Shown here: positions 48,855 through 56,865 of the stretch, piece by piece
Layout: each line of letters begins with the position of its first letter
Position numbering within the stretch: the first letter of the stretch is position 1
Source of the DNA: a virus
DNA: 56,865 nucleotides
IMG/VR virus record: IMGVR_UViG_3300032304_002452
Span: 1 to 56,865 of that record
Direction: 5' to 3' (one strand)
Notes under the pieces: model-generated
Databases searched by the model: none
What the model saw: only the letters and a program-made list of their open reading frames with translations
Told to the model about the DNA's origin: nothing
Program-made: the position numbers and the translations under genes

Positions 48855-49460
48855 ATGAAATTTCTTAAAGGTTTTAAACTATTCCTAGAGGCAGATGATG
48901 TAGAGATTCAAGAAACACCAGGATCAGATGAGTTAGTCAAAGATAATGAAAAGACTAATAAAGAATCACTTGATATGATTCAAAAGGATATTGCTTATTA
49001 TAGATCGAAGAAAGATGTTATGCAAAAAATATTTGATGATTCCCAAAGACAAGATTCGGAAGTAAATATTGATTTACAAAAAAATGTTTATGCTAATGAA
49101 AAAGATGTTAAAAAAAGAAATCGATATCTCAAAGAACTTGAAAGTGTTTATACTTTAAAAAGAACAGCTGATAGATTATCAACTCAGATTGAAACTGATA
49201 AAAAAAGAGTAGATGAATTAACGAAACAAATGAATGATTTAAAAGATAGATTTAATCAATTAGATGACTCATCTCAAAAGGTTAAGGTTTCGGAAAGAAT
49301 TGAAAAGAGTCGTGATTATTTAAAGACTTTAAATCAAACAATACTCTTCAACAATTCAGAATATGCTAAGATTGATAAAAATTACAAAACTAAGAAGACT
49401 AATTTCGAAGCGATGATGAAAGTAGAAGAGCAGAAAATTAAAAATCTTAGTCAAAAATAG
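48855..49460 (+). CDS. Coiled-coil protein with capsid-targeting-like N-terminus
   Basis: A 201-residue protein beginning MKFLKGFKLFLEADDVEIQE, then almost entirely a charged coiled coil (TADRLSTQIETDKKRVDELT onward). Elongated coiled coils with a targeting peptide fit prohead core or scaffold-associated proteins, though this is inferred. TATATAG lies 5 bases before the ATG. It sits just upstream of the sheath gene. Confidence 0.75.
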   Translation: MKFLKGFKLFLEADDVEIQETPGSDELVKDNEKTNKESLDMIQKDIAYYRSKKDVMQKIFDDSQRQDSEVNIDLQKNVYANEKDVKKRNRYLKELESVYTLKRTADRLSTQIETDKKRVDELTKQMNDLKDRFNQLDDSSQKVKVSERIEKSRDYLKTLNQTILFNNSEYAKIDKNYKTKKTNFEAMMKVEEQKIKNLSQK

Positions 49461-49482
49461 AAAAATATGGTTTTTTCTATTT

Positions 49483-49490
49483 TATATATA
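49483..49490 (+). promoter_or_regulatory. Late-type box TATATATA
   Basis: Box 27 bases before the tail sheath ATG at 49518, with a purine-rich leader. Confidence 0.45.
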
Positions 49491-49517
49491 ACATAAATAA
49501 AAAATAAATTTAAAAAT

Positions 49518-52500
49518 ATGGCAATCCAAATCGGTAAATACAAAAGACCAGGAATCTTCATCGAAGAATTTGATAATTCAGTTATTTCAAGTCCGATTGT
49601 AGAGGGTATAACAAACACCATCATTGGAGTTTCCAAGAAAGGACCAGTTAACACACCTATTTTGTTAAAGACAATAGGTGAATTGGAAAATATATTTGGA
49701 CCTCTTGATAGACAATTGGAAAGAAAGGGTTCTTTCTTTCATAGAACAATTTCTAAGATGTTGGAAACCTCTCCAATTTTTGCAATCAACTTGTTGCTAA
49801 CTGATGATGCGCTTGATAGAATTGAGTATCAATCTCTTTCTGCTCAAACAACTGCTCAAAATGATATTGAAAGATTAGCTCCATATAGAAGATTTTTTGA
49901 TACTACTGGTTTCTGGAAAAGAGATACAGAATCATTCATCAATATAACTAAAGCTGATCTTGATTATGAAAAAAGAGTTTTAAATTTTACAAACTTATCT
50001 GATAAGTATGTAACAATCTTTGTTTTCAAATCAAAGAAAGTTGGTTTTGATAGACCGCTTCTTGAGTGGTATGGTAGTATTGAAAAATTACCTCCTTATG
50101 TTAATCCTACCGATTTAGCATCTGACTATCTAGTGGATGTTGTTGTGATTGCTGGTGATTATTCTGATTATAGAAGTTTATCAGTTGATCCAAGATTTTC
50201 TTCATATTTCTCACCAACTGGTTTGAGAAAGGATCAAGTGATTCCATTTACAAATGATAGAAACATAACAACATTGGCTTATGCTGATGGATTGTCCCTA
50301 ATACCTTATTTTAGAGATTTAAACGGTCAAAATATTTTTATTGAAACTGTAATTAATAGAGGAACAGACCAACATGGTGTTTTCTGTTCATTCAATGCTG
50401 ATCTTTTTGAAACTGATTACCCAACAGGTTTAGTTGACCTTATTGGTAATAACTTAGTTGGTGATGACTTACTATCAAATCCACCAACATCTAACTTCAC
50501 TAACTTGACAGAATTGGATGGTAATGATGGATCTGGTGATGGTGAGGTAAAAATCAAATTCCTTTCTTATGATGAAACAATCACTGAAAGTAATCCATTC
50601 GTTCAGACCGTTCTTGATAGACCAGGAAATGTTATGACATTATTTGGAACTCAGTCTAAACCAAGTGCTGCAGGAGATCATTCATATTTGAGTAATGATA
50701 TGTCAGGTATTCAGGGAGGTGTTTTAGAAGGGTATGTTGATGTAAAGGAGAGAACTTATTGGTTTTCTGAGGGGTATGTAAATGACCTTTATTTATCAAA
50801 TACTACCACTAGTGGAGCAACAATTTCTGTGGTATATGATCTTTTATCAAATCCTTTTCCTAATGGATATGCGATTATAAACGGAAATTATGTAGAAATT
50901 AGCAATACTCTATCTGATCCGAATGGTTCTACTAATTTGAATGGTAGAATTCAGTTAAGTTCAAGTTTCTATACTAACTTAACAATATCTGCTACAAAAT
51001 CTTACTACTCAGCGTTTGTAGTGGATACTTCAGGAACTATAAAGTCTTATCAAACTTCAACTCCGAATACTAAGCCACTTGTTGCGACTACTGATATTGT
51101 TTTAGGTTATGCTTCGTTTTCACACTATGCTGGATCTTTTGTAACCTCTTCTGTAACATTTCATAATGTTACAATTGGCACAGCAAGTAATGGTGGAGAT
51201 GATTCTTTCTTACCTTTAGTTGGTGGTGTAGATTATACTTATACTATCACAGGTTCAGCTTCATTTAAAGTTGAGTTCACGGACACAAATCAATCAATTT
51301 CTCCAAGAGATTATGAGAGATATAGAAAGATTAAGTCATTCAATTATCTTTTAGATTACTTGAATGGTTCAACTTCTAATAAAGGAGCTTTACTGTTCGA
51401 TCCGCTACGTAATTTAGATGGATTTAGTCAAAAAATAAGTTTGGCATTAATCGATATAAAAAATATCAGAGATGTGAATACTTTGAATAGATCTTTTGAA
51501 ATTCACGGAGTTATTCCTACAACTAATCCATCCAGTAACGTAGTTGTTGAGGATGATTATATAGATAACTATTTTGTTTCTGGAAATGATGTTGCTTCTT
51601 TAGCAAGTTACGATATTCCTTTAGTAGTTTATAAGTTTGATAATGAGTATATACTTGGTGAAAAGGGTGTCGAAACAAAATCTACAATTGCTGGATTGAC
51701 TCCTGATGGTGCTTCTGCATCTGAATATGGTGTTGTTTCAAGGTACTCAAATTACTATGAGTCTTATGAGCAAGGTTTTATCAATACAACAGATGTTATC
51801 TATCAAAAAACTAACTATACTCCAATAAGAGTTCAGTGGATTAGTGGTGAGTCTGTAACAGCTTCAATTGCTGGATATGACTACGTTGTTTTTGGTGTGG
51901 ATCAAACACAAGCTAATTATTTTGGATTTACTGTAAGTGCATTAATAACAAGAAATGAAGAATTTTTCAGAAATGTATCAGATGATTATCAATTTTTGTT
52001 ATCTGGTAACTTAAATTCAGGAACACTTAAAGTTATAAATGATACTGGTCTAAATCCTCAAGAAAATCCAGCATTTACTTTACCTGTTGGATACTCTTCA
52101 CCTTTAGATGCTGAAGAAAGAGCTAATTTATTAGATACTTTATCTGGTACAGCTTTAGGGTTTATAAATTCTGCAACATTTAGTTTCTTTGCATTCGAAG
52201 TAGAGGAAAATGTAAAAGATGAGATATTGAATAGACTTGAAAATCTTTACGCTTATAATAATAACTTTGCTGATAGACCAATTTATTTAGATATGTTTTT
52301 AGACAATGAGTTGAATTTGAAGGTCAATTTCGAGGATTCGTTGCTACAACAATCAGTTCCATTCGATAGTATCGATACAACAACTCCAGGAAGTCCACTT
52401 TGGGCTAATAACACAACTTGGGTTAAATCTCTGGATTCTAACTACAAACAGTCAATTGAGTTGGAGTTTCCAAGTGGATACGTTACAAGTCCTAACAAAA

Positions 52501-53795
52501 TACTTGTTAGAGGTTCAAGATATACTGAAGTTAAAATTGGTGATTATTTAGAAGCTAATTATGCAACAGCTTCTTTGGAACCAGATCAAATGCCTAAGAA
52601 ACTCACTAGAATTCTTTCTAAGAGGACATGGACGGGTGATACTACTTTGGTTGAAATTACTTGTGATGCTGAAATCAAGATTTCTGATTTTGGTTCTGGT
52701 GATAAACAAACATTTAGATATACATCAATTGATGATTATGTATCTACTTACAAAGCAATTAGTCTTAAAGGATTCAGAGTTAGACAAGATTCTTTGCCTG
52801 ATGGTACAGAGGCTAAACAACAAGCAATTCTTAATTTAGTTGCGAAAGGTACACCTCTTTTCAATGCTGTAACAAATAAAGAAGCTTTTGATTTCAGATA
52901 CTTAATCGATTCATTCGGTTTAGGTTTAACTGAAAGAAGTAAACAACAATTAGTAGATATTTGTGGTGAAAGACTTGATTGTTTTGGTATCTTAAATATG
53001 CCTTCATTAAGAAGTTTCAAAAACTCTTCATCTCCATCTTTTGTTAATTCAGAGGGTGTATTACAGACTGAGTTTATTGCTAAAGGTGGTGATCCAGAAA
53101 GCAACCCAGCGTTTCTTTACACATTTGGTGATGGTCGTGGTGTATCATCTGTGGGTTACTTTACACCTTACTTAACTGTAAATGATAATGGAAGACCAAT
53201 TGATGTTCCACCTTCAGCTTATGTTGGATTAACTTTTATGAGAAAACATAACTCAACAGTTACAACTATTGTTCCTTGGACAATTGCAGCTGGTGTGACA
53301 AATGGTAGAATTACAAATATCTCTGGTCTTGAAGGAGACTTTACTCCAACAGATATTGAAAACCTTAATCAAGCTCAAATGAACCCAATCGTGTTCAAGA
53401 GAAATAGAGGTTATATCATTGAAACTGAAAATACTGCTCAAACTCTTTATAGATCTGCTCTTTCTTTCATACACGTAAGAGAGGTATTGATTGAACTTGA
53501 GAGAGAATTATCGAGAATGTTGTTAGATTTCCAATGGAAATTCAACACACCTGAAATCAGAGCTGAAATTAAGTTAAGAGCTGATGTAATTTGTGAGAAA
53601 TACGTTTCTAAAAATGGTCTTTTCAACTACTTTAACAAGTGTGACGAAGAGAATAACACATCTGAAATTATCGATAACCAAATCGGTGTTCTTGATACTT
53701 ATGTAGAACCAATTAAGGGTATGGGTATCATTGTGAATAACATCACAATTCTTAGAACTGGAGCAATTCAAGCAGGTGGTTTCATCACATCTTAG
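49518..53795 (+). CDS. Tail sheath protein (gp18-like), very large
   Basis: A 1425-residue contractile tail sheath subunit. The N-terminus KYKRPGIFIEEFDNSVISSP followed by TIIGVSKKGPVNTP is the sheath hallmark, and the C-terminal 280 residues carry the rest of the core: FGLGLTERSKQQLVDICGER, PPSAYVGLTFMRKHNSTVTT, NLNQAQMNPIVFKRNRGYII and the final IVNNITILRTGAIQAGGFI. T4 gp18 is 659 residues. The extra length is a beta-rich central insertion, roughly residues 300-1050, with Gly/Ser/Thr-rich sections that should project on the outside of the tail. Followed by a terminator. Confidence 0.93.
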   Translation: MAIQIGKYKRPGIFIEEFDNSVISSPIVEGITNTIIGVSKKGPVNTPILLKTIGELENIFGPLDRQLERKGSFFHRTISKMLETSPIFAINLLLTDDALDRIEYQSLSAQTTAQNDIERLAPYRRFFDTTGFWKRDTESFINITKADLDYEKRVLNFTNLSDKYVTIFVFKSKKVGFDRPLLEWYGSIEKLPPYVNPTDLASDYLVDVVVIAGDYSDYRSLSVDPRFSSYFSPTGLRKDQVIPFTNDRNITTLAYADGLSLIPYFRDLNGQNIFIETVINRGTDQHGVFCSFNADLFETDYPTGLVDLIGNNLVGDDLLSNPPTSNFTNLTELDGNDGSGDGEVKIKFLSYDETITESNPFVQTVLDRPGNVMTLFGTQSKPSAAGDHSYLSNDMSGIQGGVLEGYVDVKERTYWFSEGYVNDLYLSNTTTSGATISVVYDLLSNPFPNGYAIINGNYVEISNTLSDPNGSTNLNGRIQLSSSFYTNLTISATKSYYSAFVVDTSGTIKSYQTSTPNTKPLVATTDIVLGYASFSHYAGSFVTSSVTFHNVTIGTASNGGDDSFLPLVGGVDYTYTITGSASFKVEFTDTNQSISPRDYERYRKIKSFNYLLDYLNGSTSNKGALLFDPLRNLDGFSQKISLALIDIKNIRDVNTLNRSFEIHGVIPTTNPSSNVVVEDDYIDNYFVSGNDVASLASYDIPLVVYKFDNEYILGEKGVETKSTIAGLTPDGASASEYGVVSRYSNYYESYEQGFINTTDVIYQKTNYTPIRVQWISGESVTASIAGYDYVVFGVDQTQANYFGFTVSALITRNEEFFRNVSDDYQFLLSGNLNSGTLKVINDTGLNPQENPAFTLPVGYSSPLDAEERANLLDTLSGTALGFINSATFSFFAFEVEENVKDEILNRLENLYAYNNNFADRPIYLDMFLDNELNLKVNFEDSLLQQSVPFDSIDTTTPGSPLWANNTTWVKSLDSNYKQSIELEFPSGYVTSPNKILVRGSRYTEVKIGDYLEANYATASLEPDQMPKKLTRILSKRTWTGDTTLVEITCDAEIKISDFGSGDKQTFRYTSIDDYVSTYKAISLKGFRVRQDSLPDGTEAKQQAILNLVAKGTPLFNAVTNKEAFDFRYLIDSFGLGLTERSKQQLVDICGERLDCFGILNMPSLRSFKNSSSPSFVNSEGVLQTEFIAKGGDPESNPAFLYTFGDGRGVSSVGYFTPYLTVNDNGRPIDVPPSAYVGLTFMRKHNSTVTTIVPWTIAAGVTNGRITNISGLEGDFTPTDIENLNQAQMNPIVFKRNRGYIIETENTAQTLYRSALSFIHVREVLIELERELSRMLLDFQWKFNTPEIRAEIKLRADVICEKYVSKNGLFNYFNKCDEENNTSEIIDNQIGVLDTYVEPIKGMGIIVNNITILRTGAIQAGGFITS

Positions 53796-53817
53796 TAGAG
53801 TTTATACAGAAATAAAA

Positions 53818-53844
53818 AAGAGGGATTCATTCCCTCTTTTTTAT
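53818..53844 (+). terminator. Rho-independent terminator
   Basis: Stem AAGAGGGA / TCCCTCTT (53818-53825 with 53831-53838), loop TTCAT, then TTTTATT. Ends the sheath transcript. Confidence 0.85.
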
Positions 53845-53867
53845 TAAACAGATATAGGTATATTTAA

Positions 53868-53874
53868 TATATAT
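53868..53874 (+). promoter_or_regulatory. Late-type box TATATAT
   Basis: Box 15 bases before the ATG of the homing endonuclease gene at 53890, after the sheath terminator. Confidence 0.35.
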
Positions 53875-53889
53875 GTAAAAAGGTATGTA

Positions 53890-55602
53890 ATGAATCTACA
53901 AATATTTAAAAATCCAGATCCTTCTGGTAGGATGTGTAAAGAATCGTTTTTAGTAAAAAATCATATGGAAGAATATCAATATATTATAGATTATTGCATT
54001 TCAAACAATATATTAGATATTTCTCTGAAGGAAAAGGTTTATTTGTGTTTAAATGATATGAAATGTATTCCGACATGTAAAAATTTAAATTGTAATAATC
54101 AAGTTAAATTTAAAAATTCAACTTTAGGTTATTATAATTATTGTTCTAATAGGTGTGTTGGCATTGATCCTAATGTTATTAAATTAAAGGAACAAAAGTC
54201 ATTAGAGAAGTTTGGAACAAAAACACCTGCTCAATCTAAAGAAGTTAAGGATAAATCTATGAAAACCAATCAGGAAAGATATGGTCATAATTCGGCTATG
54301 TGTCTTTTAGAAACTCAAGATAAATCCAAGAAAACATTATTAAAAAACTATGGAGTTGATAATCCAGGTAAGTCTCTTGAGATAGTTCAGAGGAGGGTTG
54401 AATCTTTTAAATTAAGCGATTATAAAGAATCATATAGAAAAACATCACTAAAGAAGTATGGAGTTGATCATCCTTGGTCTAATAAAGATATTCACTCTAA
54501 GACAATTGACTTTTTTTATGCTTCTTATAAAAGCAGAGTAGAAAGTAAGATAGATATCACAAGGTTTAAATTTAGAGGGTTTCAAAGGAGAATATCAACA
54601 AGTTTATTGTTTCATTGTAGCGAATGTGATAGACAATTTGATATATTAACATATCAATTTTATTATAGGATGAATAGTGGAGTTAATATATGTACAAACT
54701 GTTTTCCGATATCTGAAAATGCTTCAATCTCCCAGATTGAAGTATATAACTTTATTAAAAGAAATTATAATGGTGAGGTTATATTAGACTGTAAAAATAT
54801 AATTAATCCATATGAGATAGATATTTATCTACCAGATTTAGAATTGGGATTTGAGTTTAATGGAGTTTGGTGGCATTCTGAGAAATTTAAGGGTGAAAAC
54901 TATCATTTAAAAAAGTATGAGATATCAAATCTAAATGGTGTGCATTTGATAACAATATGGGAAGATGATTGGGTAACAAATAGAGAAATATGTGAGTCTT
55001 TTATTCTAAACAAATTAGGTAAAACTCAGAATCGAATATATGCTAGAAAGTGTGAAATAAAAGAAATATCATATAACGATTCAAAGGGTTTTTTGGATAG
55101 TAATCATCTACAAGGAGATTGTAAATCATCTATAAGAATTGGATTATTTAACAATGAAGAATTGGTTAGTTTAATGACATTTTCTAAACTACGTTTGCCA
55201 TTACAAAGACAGGAGAGGAATAGGAAAAAAGAAAGTCATTATGAATTAACTAGGTTTTGTAATAAAATAAATTCAAATGTGATTGGTGGTGCATCAAAAT
55301 TAATGAGATATTTTACTAAAAAGTATTTACCTATTCAAATAGAGACATATTCGGATAATTTAATTTCAAATGGTGGTCTATATGAGGTATTAGGATTTAA
55401 ATACTCACATACCTCCAAACCTGGATATTGGTATGTAATTGATGGTATCAGAAGTCATAGATTTAATTGGAGGAAACAAAAACTTATAGAAATGGGTTAT
55501 AATATAGATAAAACAGAAGAGGAAATTATGTCTGAGTTGGGATATTATAGAATTTACAACGCTGGTAATAAAAAATGGATTTTAAATTTTGAAAATTCAT
55601 AA
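53890..55602 (+). CDS. Large homing endonuclease (DUF7487 / Vsr-like type)
   Basis: A 570-residue protein. The N-terminal part has a Cys-rich finger (CIPTCKNLNCNNQVKF ... YCSNRC). Repeated YG-V/H-D/N-x-P units follow (KFGTKTPAQS, RYGHNSAM, NYGVDNPGKS, KYGVDHPWSN), typical of phage homing endonuclease DNA-binding arms. A second zinc finger is CSECDRQ ... CTNCFP. The nuclease domain follows: NPYEIDIYLPDLELGFEFNG with catalytic Asp and Glu, VWWHSE, and HLITIWEDDW. The C-terminal 180 residues (GLFNNEELVSLMTFSKLRLP, SYTFRxWY-like GYWYVIDG) are another conserved module of these proteins. Lies next to the tail sheath gene. Confidence 0.85.
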   Translation: MNLQIFKNPDPSGRMCKESFLVKNHMEEYQYIIDYCISNNILDISLKEKVYLCLNDMKCIPTCKNLNCNNQVKFKNSTLGYYNYCSNRCVGIDPNVIKLKEQKSLEKFGTKTPAQSKEVKDKSMKTNQERYGHNSAMCLLETQDKSKKTLLKNYGVDNPGKSLEIVQRRVESFKLSDYKESYRKTSLKKYGVDHPWSNKDIHSKTIDFFYASYKSRVESKIDITRFKFRGFQRRISTSLLFHCSECDRQFDILTYQFYYRMNSGVNICTNCFPISENASISQIEVYNFIKRNYNGEVILDCKNIINPYEIDIYLPDLELGFEFNGVWWHSEKFKGENYHLKKYEISNLNGVHLITIWEDDWVTNREICESFILNKLGKTQNRIYARKCEIKEISYNDSKGFLDSNHLQGDCKSSIRIGLFNNEELVSLMTFSKLRLPLQRQERNRKKESHYELTRFCNKINSNVIGGASKLMRYFTKKYLPIQIETYSDNLISNGGLYEVLGFKYSHTSKPGYWYVIDGIRSHRFNWRKQKLIEMGYNIDKTEEEIMSELGYYRIYNAGNKKWILNFENS

Positions 55603-55626
55603 AATAACCTCCATTGGAGGTTATTT
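55602..55626. terminator. Bidirectional terminator
   Basis: Stem AAATAACCTCC / GGAGGTTATTT (55602-55612 with 55616-55626), loop ATT, between convergent genes ending at 55602 and 55621. Confidence 0.75.
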
Positions 55627-55875
55627 GAATTTGTTTACCATGCTATTCATATTGTTCATGTAGGAACTTGGATTAAAGTTTGGTTGTGAACCTTGTTGTT
55701 GTTCCTCTTGCTTCTTTCTTTGCTTTTCTTCTTCGTCACTTAATTCATTGACGATTGAAATGTTTTCTTCTAACATCCAGAAAGGCCAATTATCAATCGC
55801 TTCTTCTTGAACGTGATAATGTTTTTGAAGTAAGAGTTTATTTTTTAATAAAGGTCTCAAAGGCATCATGAACAA
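55621..55875 (-). CDS. Small baseplate-associated protein (probable)
   Basis: An 84-residue protein overlapping the end of the gp26/gp51-like gene by 38 bases, with alternative ATGs at 55869 and 55866. It has KHYHVQEEAIDNWPFWMLEE, a pattern often seen directly after baseplate hub genes of T4-like phages, then an acidic/Gln helix (KQRKKQEEQQQGSQPNF) and an Asn/Met-rich end. Probably a tail or baseplate assembly partner of the upstream gene; evidence is mainly position. Confidence 0.7.
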   Translation of the reverse strand: MFMMPLRPLLKNKLLLQKHYHVQEEAIDNWPFWMLEENISIVNELSDEEEKQRKKQEEQQQGSQPNFNPSSYMNNMNSMVNKFK

Positions 55876-56782
55876 CGAAAATACCTGACGCTCCGTTGGG
55901 AAATGTCATATCAGTGCGGACCTCCACTCCGCAAGCAGTACAGTTGTTAGCCAATTCTTTTACACCAAACGTCATTTTTCCAACAGCAGCATTCAAGAAT
56001 TGGAAAGAAATATCATCTAAATCTTCGAATTCTTTTAATTTAACTTTAACTCCTTCATAAGTGATAGCAGTTCTACCATTTAACATAAAAGGAATGATTT
56101 TTAAGAATGCTAAGTTTGGTGGCCTTTTTTCATTATTTTCTTTGATGATATAATCAGCAAAAGATTTTTGTAAACCGATATTTGGTGGAGTTAATTCAAA
56201 CTCTTTACTATTTACGGTTGTGAAAGAGAATGAGCTTTTGCCTTTATCATAAAATCTATCAAGTTTCTCATCGATTTCATGAAATCTAAAGTTCTTACGA
56301 ACCAATTCGATTGAGTTGTCAGCACCGCAAGTACACTTTACATTTACCGCTAAAGCGTTTCCTTGTTGAAAGGTCAATTCACGAATAAGGAAAATTAGAT
56401 ATAGTCTGTCTTGATCTTTGATATCCAAATAAGTACCCATTTTGCCATCCGAGTATTTAACACGAACACAAGCTTGTAACATATCATTCATTTTTTCAAT
56501 GATATCATAAAAATTATTATCATCGACCATTGAATATGATTGAATTTCTTTTACTTGTGCAGCTCTTACAAGAAAAGTAGTACCTTGTGGATAAAATTTA
56601 CCACATGGTAGTTCTTTAATATCGAATGATAAAAATTGTAAATCGGTTACACGATTTGTATTAGGTTGTGTTTGGGTTACAAAGTCAAACATACTTTGAT
56701 TTGGATTTACTTTCTCATTTCCACCTTCTAAATCTTTTATGTGTTTTTTGAGATAGTCCTCTTCTGATAAATTATCTGCCAT
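55838..56782 (-). CDS. Baseplate hub assembly protein (T4 gp26/gp51-like)
   Basis: A 314-residue protein. LQFLSFDIKELPCGKFYPQG is typical of the gp26-like baseplate hub group (LPSGGKFYP in relatives). Two Cys pairs (VKCTCGADN and NCTACGVEV) flank a region of about 145 residues and probably bind one zinc ion. FLIRELTFQQGNALAVNV and FQFLNAAVGKMTFGVKELAN are further family-like segments. It acts during baseplate assembly in the cytoplasm. TATATATA lies 23 bases before the ATG. Confidence 0.7.
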   Translation of the reverse strand: MADNLSEEDYLKKHIKDLEGGNEKVNPNQSMFDFVTQTQPNTNRVTDLQFLSFDIKELPCGKFYPQGTTFLVRAAQVKEIQSYSMVDDNNFYDIIEKMNDMLQACVRVKYSDGKMGTYLDIKDQDRLYLIFLIRELTFQQGNALAVNVKCTCGADNSIELVRKNFRFHEIDEKLDRFYDKGKSSFSFTTVNSKEFELTPPNIGLQKSFADYIIKENNEKRPPNLAFLKIIPFMLNGRTAITYEGVKVKLKEFEDLDDISFQFLNAAVGKMTFGVKELANNCTACGVEVRTDMTFPNGASGIFVVHDAFETFIKK

Positions 56783-56805
56783 ATTAATTGTTATTTTTTA
56801 TAGTT

Positions 56806-56813
56806 TATATATA
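56806..56813 (-). promoter_or_regulatory. Late-type box TATATATA
   Basis: Box 23 bases before the ATG at 56782 on the - strand. The remaining bases to 56865 hold no gene I can support; an ATG at 56854 runs off the window. Confidence 0.45.
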
Positions 56814-56865
56814 GTTATATCTTTTTTTCCTTGTATGGTTGAATAATAGAGAGTATGTCATCTAT

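Noticed and set aside
52561-53771. ORFs opposite or overlapping the sheath gene
   Set aside because: Shadow frames inside the conserved C-terminal sheath core.

Overview
The window is an AT-rich (by eye about 30% G+C), densely coded piece of a large T4-like myovirus genome. Contractile-tail and T4-type core genes are present: tail sheath, large terminase, UvsX recombinase, a UvsY-like mediator and a gp26/gp51-like baseplate hub factor. The host is very probably a member of the Bacteroidota. Several genes have a TTTG-N19/20-TAnnTTTG promoter (the Bacteroidota housekeeping type), the GluRS has Bacteroidota-like features, and signal peptides end in FSQ as is common in that phylum. No rRNA, tRNA, CRISPR array or transposase was recognised.

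Layout. 1-4 kb: small basic or acidic proteins sharing an N-terminal MKxLKxFxE-type peptide, plus a secreted CAP-domain protein. 4-7 kb: an NAD-salvage operon (NMN adenylyltransferase-Nudix, NAMPT). 7-14 kb: a DnaJ-type zinc-finger protein, a UvsY-like gene, a YkuD-like putative lysin and a five-gene operon with a polyphosphate kinase 2. 14-25 kb: a Tad2-like anti-Thoeris protein, glutamyl-tRNA synthetase, homing endonucleases, a broken metallophosphoesterase and UvsX. 25-34 kb: a tail-fibre-like protein and a 1223-residue hydrophobic repeat protein ending in a peptidase S74 domain. 34-38 kb: DUF3008-like, GNAT-like and isochorismatase-like proteins, a Gln/Gly-rich protein, a spanin-like pair, a HAD phosphatase and ClpS. 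38-43 kb: the large terminase gene, broken into two ORFs that carry the halves of an intein, with a homing endonuclease between them. 45-57 kb: a 972-residue protein with internal targeting-like peptides, a 1425-residue tail sheath, another homing endonuclease and a baseplate hub gene.

How it fits together. Two themes stand out. First, about 22 proteins begin with a short basic/aromatic peptide ending in an (L/I/F)-x-E-like site. This looks like the T4 capsid-targeting sequence that the prohead protease removes from internal head proteins. If so, the phage packs a large internal proteome, including a PPK2, an isochorismatase-like and a GNAT-like enzyme. Second, counter-defence and host-takeover genes (NAD resynthesis, Tad2-like sponge, GluRS, ClpS, HAD) sit between them. 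Some of these have host-type promoters, while structural and targeting-peptide genes carry a TATATATACT box. The terminase needs protein trans-splicing to restore its Walker A motif, which is the most unusual gene arrangement in the window.
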